Source of the DNA: Thioalkalivibrio paradoxus
Lineage (GTDB): Bacteria > Pseudomonadota > Gammaproteobacteria > Ectothiorhodospirales > Ectothiorhodospiraceae
Assembly (NCBI GenBank): GCA_011390565.1
Contig: JAABSC010000009.1
Span: 1-64,000, forward strand
Direction of reading: 5' to 3'
Length of the DNA: 64,000 nucleotides
Made by a program: the position numbers and the translations under genes. The notes under the pieces are model-generated. The model had not been told where the DNA came from. It saw nothing but the letters and a program-made list of their open reading frames with translations, and did not search any database. Below are positions 1 to 9,474 of this stretch, piece after piece (positions within the stretch are counted from its first letter, which is position 1; every line of letters starts with the position of its first letter).

Positions 1-1433
1 CCTGGCCCCCGTTACGGTTTGCCTTTGCCGTGGTGCTTCTGTTGCTTCTGGTTCCGGGATGCGGTGCACCCCCGGAGCGCGTGGTCCCGCCTCGCGATGC
101 GTGCCGTGATCTGACGGCCGCACTGGACCGGGCGATCGGCGCCGAGAGTCACTTCGATCCGAGCCTGCGCCGGATCAGCGGGTGGCCACTGGGCCGGACC
201 GATCGCTTTCTCGCCGGTTTCGAGTACGACGCGCTCACACCTGCTGCGCGTGAGGCGTGGCTCGAGCACGCGTTCGCGCGGGCACGGGACGCGTACGCCG
301 CCGAGTTTGCCCGCTTGAGCCCCGGTACCCGCAGCGCACTGCGCGCCGAGCATGGCTTCGACGACGTCGAGACGCCGCTCGCAGCGTGCTTCCTCCGTTC
401 GACACCGCCCGGCAGCCTGCCGGTATCCGCGTACGCCGTGCCGGACAGCTACAGTGACCTGCAGCGCGTGCTGGGTCTGTACCCGCTGACGGGTCTGATT
501 GCGCGCGGCTTCATCGACCGATACCGGGAAACCATGACCGCCCGGGTCGAGGCTGGACCCGCAACCCGGTTCCAGGACCAGTACAGCTACGCAGGCCCCC
601 GGGACAACGGTGACGTGGCCACGCCGGACATTCCCCTCGGGACCGACGCGCTGGGCGTCCCGCGGTGGAGTCACGAGGATAGGGAAACACTGTTTCGGCA
701 GCACATGCCGCAGATCGTGTCCGAATTCCGTTCCGACGCGGATCGCATGGGCGCCCCCCGCCTCGACGCCAATGGTCGAATCCGGATCGATACCGGAGAT
801 CCGACGGTCTTCACGTTTCCAGGGTACATGCGGCGGGGCGACCAGGTGCTGCCTCAACTCAACTATGCGTTCTGGTTTCCGGCGCGTACGCCCGAGCGCG
901 GATTCGATCTCTACGCGGGGGATCTCGCCGGCATCCTCTGGCGTGTCACGCTGGATCATCGGCTCAGGCCGGTGCTGTATGACAGCATCCATCTGTGCGG
1001 CTGCTATCACAAGCTCTTCCTACCACCCGGCACCCGCGTCGATCTCGATGGCCTGACCGGCGAAAAGCCGCTGGCTTTTGCGCTCGACGATCTTCCGGAG
1101 CGGCCACGCGGCCTGCGTCTGCGACTGGCCGCGGCCACGCACTACATCATCGAGGTGCAGGCTCCCGAGCCCGATCCGCAGGCCCTGGTCTACCGGCTCG
1201 AAGGGTATGAACGACAGCTGGTTCTACCGGGACCCGGGGGTGCGCTCAGCCTGTTCGGGTCCAACGGGATCATCGAGCAGTCACGCCGCCCCGAACGCTT
1301 CGTGCTGTGGCCGATGGGCGTTCCGTCCCCCGGGGCGATGCGTCAGCGTGGCCTGCATGCGACGGCTTTCGCGGGTCGGCGCCATTTTGACGATTCGGAT
1401 CTGCTGGACGCACTGAGCCTGACCTTCGATTGA
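1..1433 (+). CDS. Putative lipoprotein of unknown function, 5' end cut by window
   Basis: The open frame runs in from the window edge: codons before the first possible GTG (position 30) read W-P-P-L-R-F-A-F-A-V, which continues a hydrophobic signal peptide, so the true start probably lies just outside. The signal ends in a lipobox (LVPGC), predicting a lipid-anchored envelope protein. The mature part is about 455 residues, soluble-looking, rich in Arg/Asp/Pro, with a CGCYHK motif about three quarters along. I do not recognise a family. It ends 22 bases before the convergent FimX-like gene, so it is the last gene of whatever transcript enters the window. The reading frame shows no internal stop, and GC-rich third positions support coding. 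Confidence 0.7.
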   Translation, partial: WPPLRFAFAVVLLLLLVPGCGAPPERVVPPRDACRDLTAALDRAIGAESHFDPSLRRISGWPLGRTDRFLAGFEYDALTPAAREAWLEHAFARARDAYAAEFARLSPGTRSALRAEHGFDDVETPLAACFLRSTPPGSLPVSAYAVPDSYSDLQRVLGLYPLTGLIARGFIDRYRETMTARVEAGPATRFQDQYSYAGPRDNGDVATPDIPLGTDALGVPRWSHEDRETLFRQHMPQIVSEFRSDADRMGAPRLDANGRIRIDTGDPTVFTFPGYMRRGDQVLPQLNYAFWFPARTPERGFDLYAGDLAGILWRVTLDHRLRPVLYDSIHLCGCYHKLFLPPGTRVDLDGLTGEKPLAFALDDLPERPRGLRLRLAAATHYIIEVQAPEPDPQALVYRLEGYERQLVLPGPGGALSLFGSNGIIEQSRRPERFVLWPMGVPSPGAMRQRGLHATAFAGRRHFDDSDLLDALSLTFD

Positions 1434-1455
1434 CGAACGGTTCCGGGTAGCGGGC

Positions 1456-3954
1456 TCAGAGAACCGAGTCGTAGACGAGATCAGGGTCGGGTCCATGAAG
1501 GAAATTGCCCTGGACCAGGTCGACCCGCTCGTTCAGGAACCGTGCGAGGCTGTCGGCGTTCTCGACGTACGAGACGATGATCTTGACGCCACGCTTTCGG
1601 GCCTCGTTCAGGAGCTTCAGAATCGGCGCGGTCGTTTTCGAACCCGCGGCGAGATCCTGAACGATTGCGCGGTCCAGTTTGACGAAGTCGACGTCGAGCG
1701 ACTGCAGCAGCTCGATCGAATTTGCCCGCAGACCAAAGTGTTCGAGGCCCACGGCGATCCCCTGTTCGTGCAAGCGCCGGATCATCTCGTGGGTCTGCTG
1801 GCGGTGTTCGGCGGCATCCGCTTCGCGGATCTGGACGATCACGGAGCCGGGATCAGGGGCGTGCCGACGCACGTTGTCCGCGAGCCATGCCGGGAAGCGA
1901 TCGTCCTGGATCGTGCCGCCGGTTACTTTCAGGAAAAAGATCGTGTTCCTGGATTTCCGTTGGTGTGTCGAGAGCACGCCCAGAGCGGTATCGAACACAC
2001 ATCGGTCCAGGAGGCCGCCCATCCCGATCTGCTCGGCCATGGCCAGGGTTTCCGAGGGTAGAAGCACGTTCCCGCTGTCCTCCCGAATGCGCAGCAGTAC
2101 TTCATAGCGCTCGAGTCCGTCGTGTTCGCTCACCGGGTGAATGGGTTGAAACATCAGGAACAGCTTCTTGCCGAGAATCGCATCGCTGATGCGTCCGCTC
2201 CAGTGCCTGCGGCCCGCGTCGTCCAGTGTCGGTATGGGGACATTCGTGCTCTCGCAATCGTCCCGTTCCGTGCGGCCGCCTTCCGCGGCCGGCTCCTCTT
2301 CAGCCGTTGATCGGCAGAGCACCGCGGCCTCCCGGAACGCCGCTCTGACGTCCTCGTGCATGCCCACCCGGGCCATCCCGAGTTTCACCCGGACGTCGCT
2401 CAGGCGCAGATCCTCGCGCGTGACCTCCACGACCGTCTGTCGCAACGCGTCCTCGAGGGCGTCCAGCCGTTCCGACGTCTCCCGGCGGAAGAGCACTGCG
2501 TGCGCCGCATCGTCGTACCGGGCGAGCACGTCTTCCGGCAGCAGGTGCGGTCGCAGGGCCGATTCGATGCGCGCCGTCAGGGTGCCGAGGATACTCCGGT
2601 CATGCGATCGGATGAGGCGGCCGTAGCCGTCGACTTCGAGGAACACCAATGCCTGAAAATCCGGGTTTTCCGTCGCACGGCAGGCGTCGTCGAGCACCTG
2701 CTCGAACTGCCATCGCTCAAGCAGGGTTCCCGGTTGCTGAATCGGGCCTGCGCCCTGTGTGATCCGGCTGCGGTACTGCGAAGCCCTGAGGCAGAGCCGC
2801 TCCAGCAGGTCCGATTCGGAGAACGGATGCAGCAGGTAGTCGAGTTCGAGTTGGCGGAACCGGCGCCGATGATTCACCAGATCGCGTCCCTCGCAGAGCA
2901 GTACGACGGGGATCGCCTGCAAGGCATCCTCCTGACGCCAAAGCTGCGCGAGTTCAAGACCGTCCATGTCCGGTAGCGACGCGTCGATCAGAACCACTTC
3001 GGGTCTGAACCGGAGCGCAACGGATATGGCCTGCGCGGCATCGTCGACGTTTTCGACGACCAGACCGGCGTCGCGCAGGATGGCCGCGCGAATCTTTCGC
3101 GCTTCCGGGTCGGCGTGCACCAGCAGGACCCGACAGGGAAGCGCGTTTTCCGCGGGGATCAGCTTGCGCAGCCGCGACGCCAGTGAAGCCATCGGAACGG
3201 GTTCCTGGACACAGCCATCCCCGCCGGCGCGAAGGATGTCCAGGCACGTCGTCCAGTCCGCCCGATCGACGACCCAGAGGACGGGGATCCGGACGGGGTG
3301 CTTCTCGCGCAGGAGTTGCATCACGACGCCCGCGTCGGCAGCCGTGTGGCCTGCGGGCAGCCGTGCGATGAAGGCATGCGGGGGTTGCCCGGACAGCGCG
3401 CGTACGGCCGAATCGGTGTCCCCGCAACGGTGAACATCGAAACCGTGGTCGGCAAGGTTTCCTGCGAGGGTCGCTGCGCTTTCAGTCGTGGGATCGATAA
3501 CGAAAATCAGTGGGGTCGCTGTGTCCGGAGCCGATGTTGCGTTGACATCATGGGGCGGGGTTGAGGTCCCGTTTCCGGTCCGGGAACGTTTGCGCAACTC
3601 CGCGGGGACTTCCTCGATGCCCGCCTGGCGGAGGCTCATCATGAGGCTCGTGAGGGTGTCCACCTCCACGCGTGACAGCGGTTGCTGCGTCCGGACATGA
3701 GCATGCAGGCGTTCATCCACGCGCCGCACGATGTTGAAAAGACGTTCCACCTGCTTGTCCCTGAGATACTCCACGAGTCTCTCGGTGCGTCCTCGCAGGT
3801 CCTTGAGATCGTGCAGGGGACTGGAGCGCTTGCGGACGATATGCCAGTGCTCGACGAGGTCTTCGAACTCCTGCGGCAGCCGCCGAAGGAATTCGCTCTG
3901 TGTCGAGCCGTTCTCATTGGGCGGCGATTCGGGCGCGGCGGCTTCTTGATCCAT
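1456..3954 (-). CDS. FimX-like REC-REC-degenerate GGDEF-degenerate EAL protein
   Basis: The 832-residue cytoplasmic protein has a helical N-terminus (1-120), a REC-like domain (about 148-266) lacking the phospho-acceptor Asp, a second REC domain (about 273-388) that keeps it (D324 in LIDASLPDMDG), a GGDEF fold whose signature is YDDAA instead of GGDEF (about 480), and a C-terminal EAL fold. The EAL motif is EVL (618-620), and other metal ligands are changed: the usual NxS is KVT, the TE motif is READ and DDFG is EHFG. It should therefore neither make nor cleave c-di-GMP, but could bind it. This pattern, including EVL, is that of FimX, the c-di-GMP effector of type IV pilus assembly. A pilin gene lies 5 kb away and a PilZ gene 12 kb away. 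FimX of Pseudomonas has REC-PAS rather than two RECs, so the assignment is by analogy. Confidence 0.75.
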   Translation of the reverse strand: MDQEAAAPESPPNENGSTQSEFLRRLPQEFEDLVEHWHIVRKRSSPLHDLKDLRGRTERLVEYLRDKQVERLFNIVRRVDERLHAHVRTQQPLSRVEVDTLTSLMMSLRQAGIEEVPAELRKRSRTGNGTSTPPHDVNATSAPDTATPLIFVIDPTTESAATLAGNLADHGFDVHRCGDTDSAVRALSGQPPHAFIARLPAGHTAADAGVVMQLLREKHPVRIPVLWVVDRADWTTCLDILRAGGDGCVQEPVPMASLASRLRKLIPAENALPCRVLLVHADPEARKIRAAILRDAGLVVENVDDAAQAISVALRFRPEVVLIDASLPDMDGLELAQLWRQEDALQAIPVVLLCEGRDLVNHRRRFRQLELDYLLHPFSESDLLERLCLRASQYRSRITQGAGPIQQPGTLLERWQFEQVLDDACRATENPDFQALVFLEVDGYGRLIRSHDRSILGTLTARIESALRPHLLPEDVLARYDDAAHAVLFRRETSERLDALEDALRQTVVEVTREDLRLSDVRVKLGMARVGMHEDVRAAFREAAVLCRSTAEEEPAAEGGRTERDDCESTNVPIPTLDDAGRRHWSGRISDAILGKKLFLMFQPIHPVSEHDGLERYEVLLRIREDSGNVLLPSETLAMAEQIGMGGLLDRCVFDTALGVLSTHQRKSRNTIFFLKVTGGTIQDDRFPAWLADNVRRHAPDPGSVIVQIREADAAEHRQQTHEMIRRLHEQGIAVGLEHFGLRANSIELLQSLDVDFVKLDRAIVQDLAAGSKTTAPILKLLNEARKRGVKIIVSYVENADSLARFLNERVDLVQGNFLHGPDPDLVYDSVL

Positions 3955-4257
3955 CCAGTCGGGCCTCTCGAAAGCAGCGGTAGGCGCCAGGTCCGTGCGC
4001 GTGAGGCTTTCTCGGACCCCACTTTGAGCACGCGACTGCGGCTAGAGCGAATCTGACGTCCTGCATCATAGGTGGAAAACGCAAAACAATCAGCCGTTCA
4101 GTGGATACTCGCATCCGCACGGCCGAAGGTCCTGTCGCAGCGATCGGGGCCGCTCGGACCGGACCGTCGGCCGCGTGGTGGCAGCCGGAATTTTCAGGGG
4201 GCCGTGGACGTCTTTGCTGTTGCAGGCTCGCTGGTTCATGGGTTCAAACGGAGGCCG
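3955..4257. other. Divergent intergenic region
   Basis: These 303 bases lie between the divergent FimX-like and thioredoxin-fold genes and should hold both promoters. A longer in-frame extension of the rightward gene (from 4072) exists but lacks a signal peptide at its N-terminus, so I treat it as non-coding. I see no convincing repeat, RNA gene or operator. Confidence 0.4.
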
Positions 4258-4260
4258 ATG

Positions 4261-5352
4261 ATGCGGTCATTCCCTACGCTCGATCTTCCTCGGACGGCGC
4301 TTCGCCTGTTCGCGTGCGCGCTGCCGGTACTGGCGCTGCTGTCACTGCTGATGCCCCCTGTCGAGGCACGGGAGAGACTGGAATATCCGGATTGGTTCGC
4401 GCCGACCTTCTATGATCTGCCCGGGGATCTCGATGACGCGGTCTCGCGCGGGAAGCGCGGCATTGCCCTGTTTTTCAGCGCGGAGACCTGCCTGCACTGT
4501 GTCGCGATGACGCGCAGCACGTTTCAGGACCCGGATATCGTGCGCCGTCTGTCCGGTCAGTTCGATGTGATCGCGGTCGATGTTTTCAGCGATGTCGAGA
4601 TGACGGCGTTGGACGGGGAGACGTATCGGGCGAGGGAACTGTCCGAGCGCGAGCGCGCCACGTTCACGCCGACGCTCATGTTCTTCGATGGGTCCGGTGA
4701 ACGCATGCTTCGCTTCGTCGGCTTTGCCGATGCCGAGCGCATGCATGTCATCCTCGACTACCTCGAATCGGACGCCTGGCGGGAGCAATCGCTTCGGGAT
4801 TTCGCCGCGGCGCTGATCGAGGCGGAGGCTTCCGGGGCGCCCTCGGGTACCGCGAAGACCGCCCCTGCGGCTGCGATCAGCGGGTTTCAACAGCCCCCTG
4901 CGGATCTGGCCGCGCAACGGCAAGCCAACCCGCGGCCCGCGCTCGTCCTGTTCGAGCGTCACGACTGCGAAGAATGCCGCCGGCTCCGCACGCACATCCT
5001 GGAACACCCGAAAGTTCAGGAGGTGCTTACGGGGTTCCATGTCCTGCAACTCAATAGCGACGAGGGTGGAACCGCCGTGCTGCCCGACGGACGCTTCGGG
5101 ACGGTGGAGGCGCTTGCCGCGGAACTGGAGCTGGCGCATCGGCCCGGGCTCGTCTTCTTCTCCGAGGAAGGGGAAGAGGCGTTTCGAATGGACAGCAGCT
5201 GGCTGATCGACCATTCCGGGCAGCTGTCCGATGACCCCGGGCGGTACCTTCTTGACAGCTTTCTGGCCCGTCTGGACTACGTGGCCAGCGGTGCCTACAG
5301 GGACTGGCCGCAGTATCAGCGCTGGCGGGCGCAACGGGACCGCGCCGATTGA
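4261..5352 (+). CDS. Exported protein with two thioredoxin-like domains
   Basis: The start at 4261 is chosen because GGAGG at 4250-4254 sits six bases upstream and the protein then opens with a typical Sec signal (hydrophobic core 12-32, then VEA-R). A second ATG at 4258 is also possible. The mature protein has a first thioredoxin-like domain with CLHC at residues 77-80 (SAETCLHC, the SoxW/thioredoxin-like FFSAxxCxxC pattern), and a second one beginning near residue 230 with CEEC. Two CxxC centres on one periplasmic polypeptide suggest a thiol-disulfide relay or reductase. In sulfur oxidisers such proteins can service Sox or cytochrome maturation pathways, but no such genes lie beside it here. 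It converges on the lytic transglycosylase gene. Confidence 0.75.
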   Translation: MRSFPTLDLPRTALRLFACALPVLALLSLLMPPVEARERLEYPDWFAPTFYDLPGDLDDAVSRGKRGIALFFSAETCLHCVAMTRSTFQDPDIVRRLSGQFDVIAVDVFSDVEMTALDGETYRARELSERERATFTPTLMFFDGSGERMLRFVGFADAERMHVILDYLESDAWREQSLRDFAAALIEAEASGAPSGTAKTAPAAAISGFQQPPADLAAQRQANPRPALVLFERHDCEECRRLRTHILEHPKVQEVLTGFHVLQLNSDEGGTAVLPDGRFGTVEALAAELELAHRPGLVFFSEEGEEAFRMDSSWLIDHSGQLSDDPGRYLLDSFLARLDYVASGAYRDWPQYQRWRAQRDRAD

Positions 5353-5397
5353 TGTGTGCTTCGTGCACGTTCCGAAGACGTTGATGGAGCCGGCGGA

Positions 5398-6591
5398 TCA
5401 GGTGCCGATGTCCAGCCTCGCCAGCAGGGTCCGACTGGGGAATCCGTCGGGAATCAAGCCTTCTGCCTGCTGATAGGCGCGTATACCGTTACGTGTCGCG
5501 GGTCCGAGGATGCCGTCCGCCTCGCCGCTTTCGAAGCCAAGCGCATTGAGCGTGGTCTGGAGTTGCATCACCTGGTCACGCGAAAGGCGGGGCGCATCGG
5601 CCGGGGGCGGCGTGCGCAGGGGAGGGGCGCCGGCGATCCGGTCGGCCAGGTGCCCGACCGATAGCGCGTAGAACTCGGAGCGGTTCCAGCCCATGATGAC
5701 TTCGAAGTTGTCATACACGAGGAATGCAGGCCCCTGATGCCCGGAAGGCAGCAGCAGCGCTGCCTCGATGTCCAGGCTGGCCACCGGGCGGCCCGAAACG
5801 TCGGTGACGCCTGCTTTGCGCCAGTCATGCAGGGGTTGCCGGGCCGTGCGACCGGCAAGGCCGTAATCGAAGCCCGGGGGGAGGAGGACTTCCCGGCCCC
5901 AGCGATACTCCGGATCCCAGCCGAGGTTTTTCAGAAAATGGCCTGCGGACATCATGGCGTCCGGGATGCTGTTCCAGAGATCGCGTCGACCGTCGCCGTC
6001 GCCATCGACCGCGTGCCGCAGGAATACCGACGGCATGAACTGGACGTGTCCCATCGCGCCGGCCCATGAACCTTCCATTCGTTCCAGGGGGATCGCGCCT
6101 TCCTCGACGATACGCAGCGCGGCGATCAGCTCGCCGGTGAAATATTCGCCACGCCGGGGATCACAGGCCAGCGTGGCCAGTGCACTGGGCACGGACATGC
6201 GGCCGAAGTAGCTTCCGTAGTTGGTTTCCAGACCCCAGAAGGCCAGAAGGTACGCGGGGGGGATTCCCGTGGTTGCCTGAACGCGGTTCAGGAGCGCTCG
6301 ATGTCGGTTCAGCAGTTCGCGGCCCTGCTGGATGCGTCGGTCCGTGATCCTCCGCCCGAGATAATCGGCGAAAGGGGTCGTGAATTCGGGCTGCTGGCGG
6401 TCCAGTTCAATGACCCGTTCCAGATACTCGACCTGGCCCAGCACCCGCTCCGTGACGGCGCGGTCGACGCCCGCCTGTACCGCTTGTCTGCCAATTCCGT
6501 CGATACAGGTGTCAAAATTTTCCGCGCTCGCCAGCAGCGTGATGGGCGTGAGTGTCAACGCGAGGGCGAGGGCGGGTATCGGCTTCTTCAT
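5398..6591 (-). CDS. Lytic murein transglycosylase, MltB type (GH103), with peptidoglycan-binding domain
   Basis: This enzyme cleaves the MurNAc-GlcNAc bond of peptidoglycan, forming 1,6-anhydro ends, in the periplasm. A Sec signal (1-23, ending ASA-E, no lipobox) is followed by the SLT2/MltB catalytic domain, with the catalytic Glu in FWGLETNYG (E122) and the conserved segments [15 protein letters not shown] and [17 protein letters not shown]. The C-terminal 60 residues are a PG_binding_1 domain ([20 protein letters not shown]). At 397 residues it has the usual length of the MltB-with-PGB subgroup. The signal lacks the lipobox of E. coli MltB, so it is probably soluble. Confidence 0.9.
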   Translation of the reverse strand: MKKPIPALALALTLTPITLLASAENFDTCIDGIGRQAVQAGVDRAVTERVLGQVEYLERVIELDRQQPEFTTPFADYLGRRITDRRIQQGRELLNRHRALLNRVQATTGIPPAYLLAFWGLETNYGSYFGRMSVPSALATLACDPRRGEYFTGELIAALRIVEEGAIPLERMEGSWAGAMGHVQFMPSVFLRHAVDGDGDGRRDLWNSIPDAMMSAGHFLKNLGWDPEYRWGREVLLPPGFDYGLAGRTARQPLHDWRKAGVTDVSGRPVASLDIEAALLLPSGHQGPAFLVYDNFEVIMGWNRSEFYALSVGHLADRIAGAPPLRTPPPADAPRLSRDQVMQLQTTLNALGFESGEADGILGPATRNGIRAYQQAEGLIPDGFPSRTLLARLDIGT

Positions 6592-6745
6592 CGGGGCTCA
6601 CAGCGGTCCGGGTGACGTCAGGCTATCCGGGGCAAGCATAGATCAACCGGGGAGGGTCGTGGCGCCTTGGGTGTGGATCGCCTTCGTTGGAGCGGACGGT
6701 TCGCCTGCGTTGCACGGAAGAGACGCCCGGGCGATGATCGCCGCC

Positions 6746-7228
6746 ATGATGAAGATCTGGGTCGATGCCGACGCCTGTCCGGTGGTGATCAAGGAAATCC
6801 TGTTCCGGGCCGCGGAAAGGGTGCAGGTGCTGGTGACACTGGTGGCCAACCAGCCGATGCGCGTGCCGCCCTCGCGCTTTGTCCGCACTGTGCAGGTGGG
6901 GGCGGGGTTCGACGTTGCCGACAACGAGATCGTCGCCCGGCTCGACCCCGGTGACCTGGTGATCACCGCCGATATCCCGCTGGCTGCTGAAGTGATCGAA
7001 AAAGGGGGACACGCGCTCAATCCTCGCGGAGAACTCTACAGCGCCGACACCATCCGGTCGCGGCTCGACGTGCGTGACTTCATGGAAACGCTGCGCGCCT
7101 CCGGGGTCGACACGGGCGGCCCGCCGGCACTGCACGCCCGCGATCGCCAGGCCTTCGCGAATCAGCTGGACCGCTTCCTTCATCGCTACGCTCGGGAACG
7201 GGAGAAGCCCGGGGGGGGCGACCGGTGA
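6746..7228 (+). CDS. YaiI/YqxD family protein (DUF188, UPF0178)
   Basis: The family signature is clear at the N-terminus ([18 protein letters not shown]) and in the middle ([24 protein letters not shown]), in a protein of about 160 residues, the normal family length. DUF188 proteins have a PIN-like nuclease fold; their cellular role is not established. Three ATGs in a row (6734, 6746, 6749) are possible starts and no strong ribosome binding site distinguishes them; 6746 or 6749 best matches the family. The long in-frame extension upstream to 6380 overlaps the transglycosylase gene antisense and is not believed. It stands alone, 107 bases before the desaturase. Confidence 0.85.
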   Translation: MMKIWVDADACPVVIKEILFRAAERVQVLVTLVANQPMRVPPSRFVRTVQVGAGFDVADNEIVARLDPGDLVITADIPLAAEVIEKGGHALNPRGELYSADTIRSRLDVRDFMETLRASGVDTGGPPALHARDRQAFANQLDRFLHRYAREREKPGGGDR

Positions 7229-7335
7229 GGCCGCATGGCCCACTCGCTGCCTTTCGGCAGCTATACTGAAGGCAGTTGCCGGGAACCATCATCCCGCCTG
7301 CCGGCGCGGTCGGCATTTTCAACACGGTACTCTCC

Positions 7336-8472
7336 ATGTCCGAAAGCAAGAACCCCCCCTTCGTCTGGTCCAACGTGGTCTTTTTCGCGGGGATCAACCT
7401 TGCAGCCCTGGTCCTGGTGCCCTGGTGGGGCTTCACACAGGGTTTCAGCAGCGCGGCCTGGGTCTTTCTGGCCGTTTTCCTGGTTCTGAACGGTATGAGC
7501 ATTACCGTGGGATACCACCGGCTCTGGGCGCACCGCACGTTCAAGGCACATGCGTCGGTGCGTCTGGTGCTGGCGATCTTCGGCGGCATGGCGCTGCAGA
7601 ACAGCATTCTGAACTGGGCGGCGCGGCACCGGGTGCATCACCGCTACGTGGATGATGTCGAACGCGACCCGCATTCCATCAAGCGGGGGTTCTGGCATGC
7701 GCACATGGGCTGGATGCTGCGCGAATGGCCGACGACGGAAGCCGATTATTCGTTCGTGAAGGATCTGGAAAAGGATCCGATCGTGATGTGGCAGCACCGG
7801 CATTACTGGGCCCTGGTATGGGCGACCAACCTCGGCTTCCCGGTCGCGCTGGGGCTGCTTTTCGGGGACCTGATCGGGATGCTGCTGCTGGCCGGCGTGC
7901 TGCGCCTCGTGCTGAGCCATCATTTCACCTTTTTCATCAACTCCCTGGCTCACATGTGGGGGCGGCGCCCGTACAGCGACGAGAACACCGCGGTGGACAA
8001 CGCGCTGGTGGCGTTGCTGACCTGGGGCGAGGGGTACCACAACTATCACCATGCCTTTCAGGCCGATTACCGCAACGGCGTGCGTTGGTGGCAGTACGAC
8101 CCATCCAAGTGGGTCATCAACCTTCTGGCGTGGGTGGGCCTGGTCCACGGCCGCCGCCGCGTGCCCGATTTCAGGATTCAGCGCGCTCGCCTGCAGATGC
8201 AGTTTGGCAGGCTGATGGCGCTTTCCGAGGCGGGGCTGATCCAGGAAAGCTGGCGCACCACCCTCGAGCGCGAATATCAGCGGTTCTGGGAGACCGTCGC
8301 GCAGTGGAGGGAAGTACAGGCCCGCAAGGTGCGGGCCGGAAAGGCGGCCGTCAGCGATCGCTGGCTGCGGACCGAGTTGCGCACGTCGATCAAGGAACTC
8401 GAGTACCGGCTCAAGATGCAGAAGCGCCGTCTGCGGGCCCTGTCCGCGGCGCTGGGAACACCGGTTATCTGA
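7336..8472 (+). CDS. Acyl-CoA/fatty-acid desaturase (delta-9 type, membrane di-iron)
   Basis: The enzyme inserts a cis double bond into membrane-bound acyl chains using a di-iron centre and O2. The three histidine boxes are present: HRLWAH (61-66), HRVHH (98-102) and HNYHH (about 235-239), spaced as in the SCD/OLE1-like family, with hydrophobic pairs around residues 13-55 and 160-195. The start at 7336 (MSESKNPPFVW) gives the usual 378-residue length. The in-frame codons back to 7276 lack family character. The C-terminal 100 residues are charged and helical, as in the Pseudomonas DesA-like homologues. No obvious operon partner. Confidence 0.9.
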   Translation: MSESKNPPFVWSNVVFFAGINLAALVLVPWWGFTQGFSSAAWVFLAVFLVLNGMSITVGYHRLWAHRTFKAHASVRLVLAIFGGMALQNSILNWAARHRVHHRYVDDVERDPHSIKRGFWHAHMGWMLREWPTTEADYSFVKDLEKDPIVMWQHRHYWALVWATNLGFPVALGLLFGDLIGMLLLAGVLRLVLSHHFTFFINSLAHMWGRRPYSDENTAVDNALVALLTWGEGYHNYHHAFQADYRNGVRWWQYDPSKWVINLLAWVGLVHGRRRVPDFRIQRARLQMQFGRLMALSEAGLIQESWRTTLEREYQRFWETVAQWREVQARKVRAGKAAVSDRWLRTELRTSIKELEYRLKMQKRRLRALSAALGTPVI

Positions 8473-8630
8473 TCGGACCGCGGTTCGCTCCGTTTCCCGA
8501 CCCGAACGCGCAGTAGCACCGATCGCAGGGAGGCAACCCCCCGGCCCGGTGCAAACCCGAACCTGCTGCGCATTTCGATCAAAATCGATCATGGATTCCA
8601 AAGTTCTTTTCTTTATGCTAGAACGCTGGC

Positions 8631-9350
8631 ATGACTGGAGGCACCGCGGAACCCGCTGACAACCTGATTGGCCGGTCAGGTCCGTGCCGGCGTGCCGGCG
8701 CATCGCGAATTGCGGCGCCTGCATCGGGGCGGAAACCGGTGCTGTCCGCGTTGGACCTTGCACGTTGCGATCAACGAGGCTCCGGCAGGCCGGAGCCGGA
8801 AGCGTTCACTCGGCGCGCCAGCCGTGGATTCACCCTGATCGAACTCATGATCACCGTGGTCGTGATCGGGATTCTTGCGGCCATTGCGCTTCCCGCCTAC
8901 CAGAGCTACGTCAACCGCGCGAAGATGTCCGAGGGCATCGTTCAGTTGGGCGCGCTGCGGTCGGCGATTGTGGAAGAGTTCGCGACCCGTGGGTTTCCGG
9001 ACCAGGAGCGGCTCGATGACTTGCTGCCCACTGGATCGCCGACCAGTCTGGTCGCGGAACTTTTCGGGGAGATCGACGCGTACTCGGTGTCCGGTGGCAC
9101 GTGCAGCTTGCCGGCTCAGGCCAGCCCGCAGGCCCGGGCCAACGTCTGTGGCAACGACGGAACCTCGGGAGGCATCGTGCGCCTGGTGGCCCGCATGGAT
9201 GCGGGCCAGTTTTCGGGAATGACGGCCAACGTGAATGACCAGCTGGCTCTCGAAGGCTATGTCATCGGTGGACAGATCCTCTGGTTCTGCCGCCCGGACG
9301 CTACCCGGGGTGTAAAAACCGACTGGGTACCGTCCACCTGTCGGAGTTGA
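8631..9350 (+). CDS. Type IV pilin-like protein (prepilin)
   Basis: The class III signal is unambiguous: a positively charged segment ending RRASRG is cut before [25 protein letters not shown], with Glu at +5, the PilA/PilE hallmark. The pilin body has four cysteines, two of them near the C-terminus (WFC...STC) as in a D-region loop. As an ATG start, 8631 gives a leader of about 66 residues, far longer than the usual 6-30. An in-frame GTG at 8739, preceded by GGGGCGG, gives about 30 residues and may be the real start. Cleaved by PilD and assembled by the type IV pilus machine, none of whose other genes lie here. The FimX-like gene is the nearest functional relative. It could be a minor or major pilin. 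Confidence 0.85.
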   Translation: MTGGTAEPADNLIGRSGPCRRAGASRIAAPASGRKPVLSALDLARCDQRGSGRPEPEAFTRRASRGFTLIELMITVVVIGILAAIALPAYQSYVNRAKMSEGIVQLGALRSAIVEEFATRGFPDQERLDDLLPTGSPTSLVAELFGEIDAYSVSGGTCSLPAQASPQARANVCGNDGTSGGIVRLVARMDAGQFSGMTANVNDQLALEGYVIGGQILWFCRPDATRGVKTDWVPSTCRS

Positions 9351-9474
9351 TGCCCCGGGTTGGCCTCCAGTACGCGGCCAGAGGTGCAGTCGGGTATGCT
9401 TGCGCTCGCGCTGACTGCAGCCACGGCAGCGGATCCTGCCAGACGCCGGAAAACCCGATACAGACCCGAGATCG

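Noticed and set aside
8600..8660. A sigma-54 promoter before the pilin gene
   Set aside because: TGGCAT occurs at about 8627 but the properly spaced TTGC element is missing and the site overlaps the candidate start.
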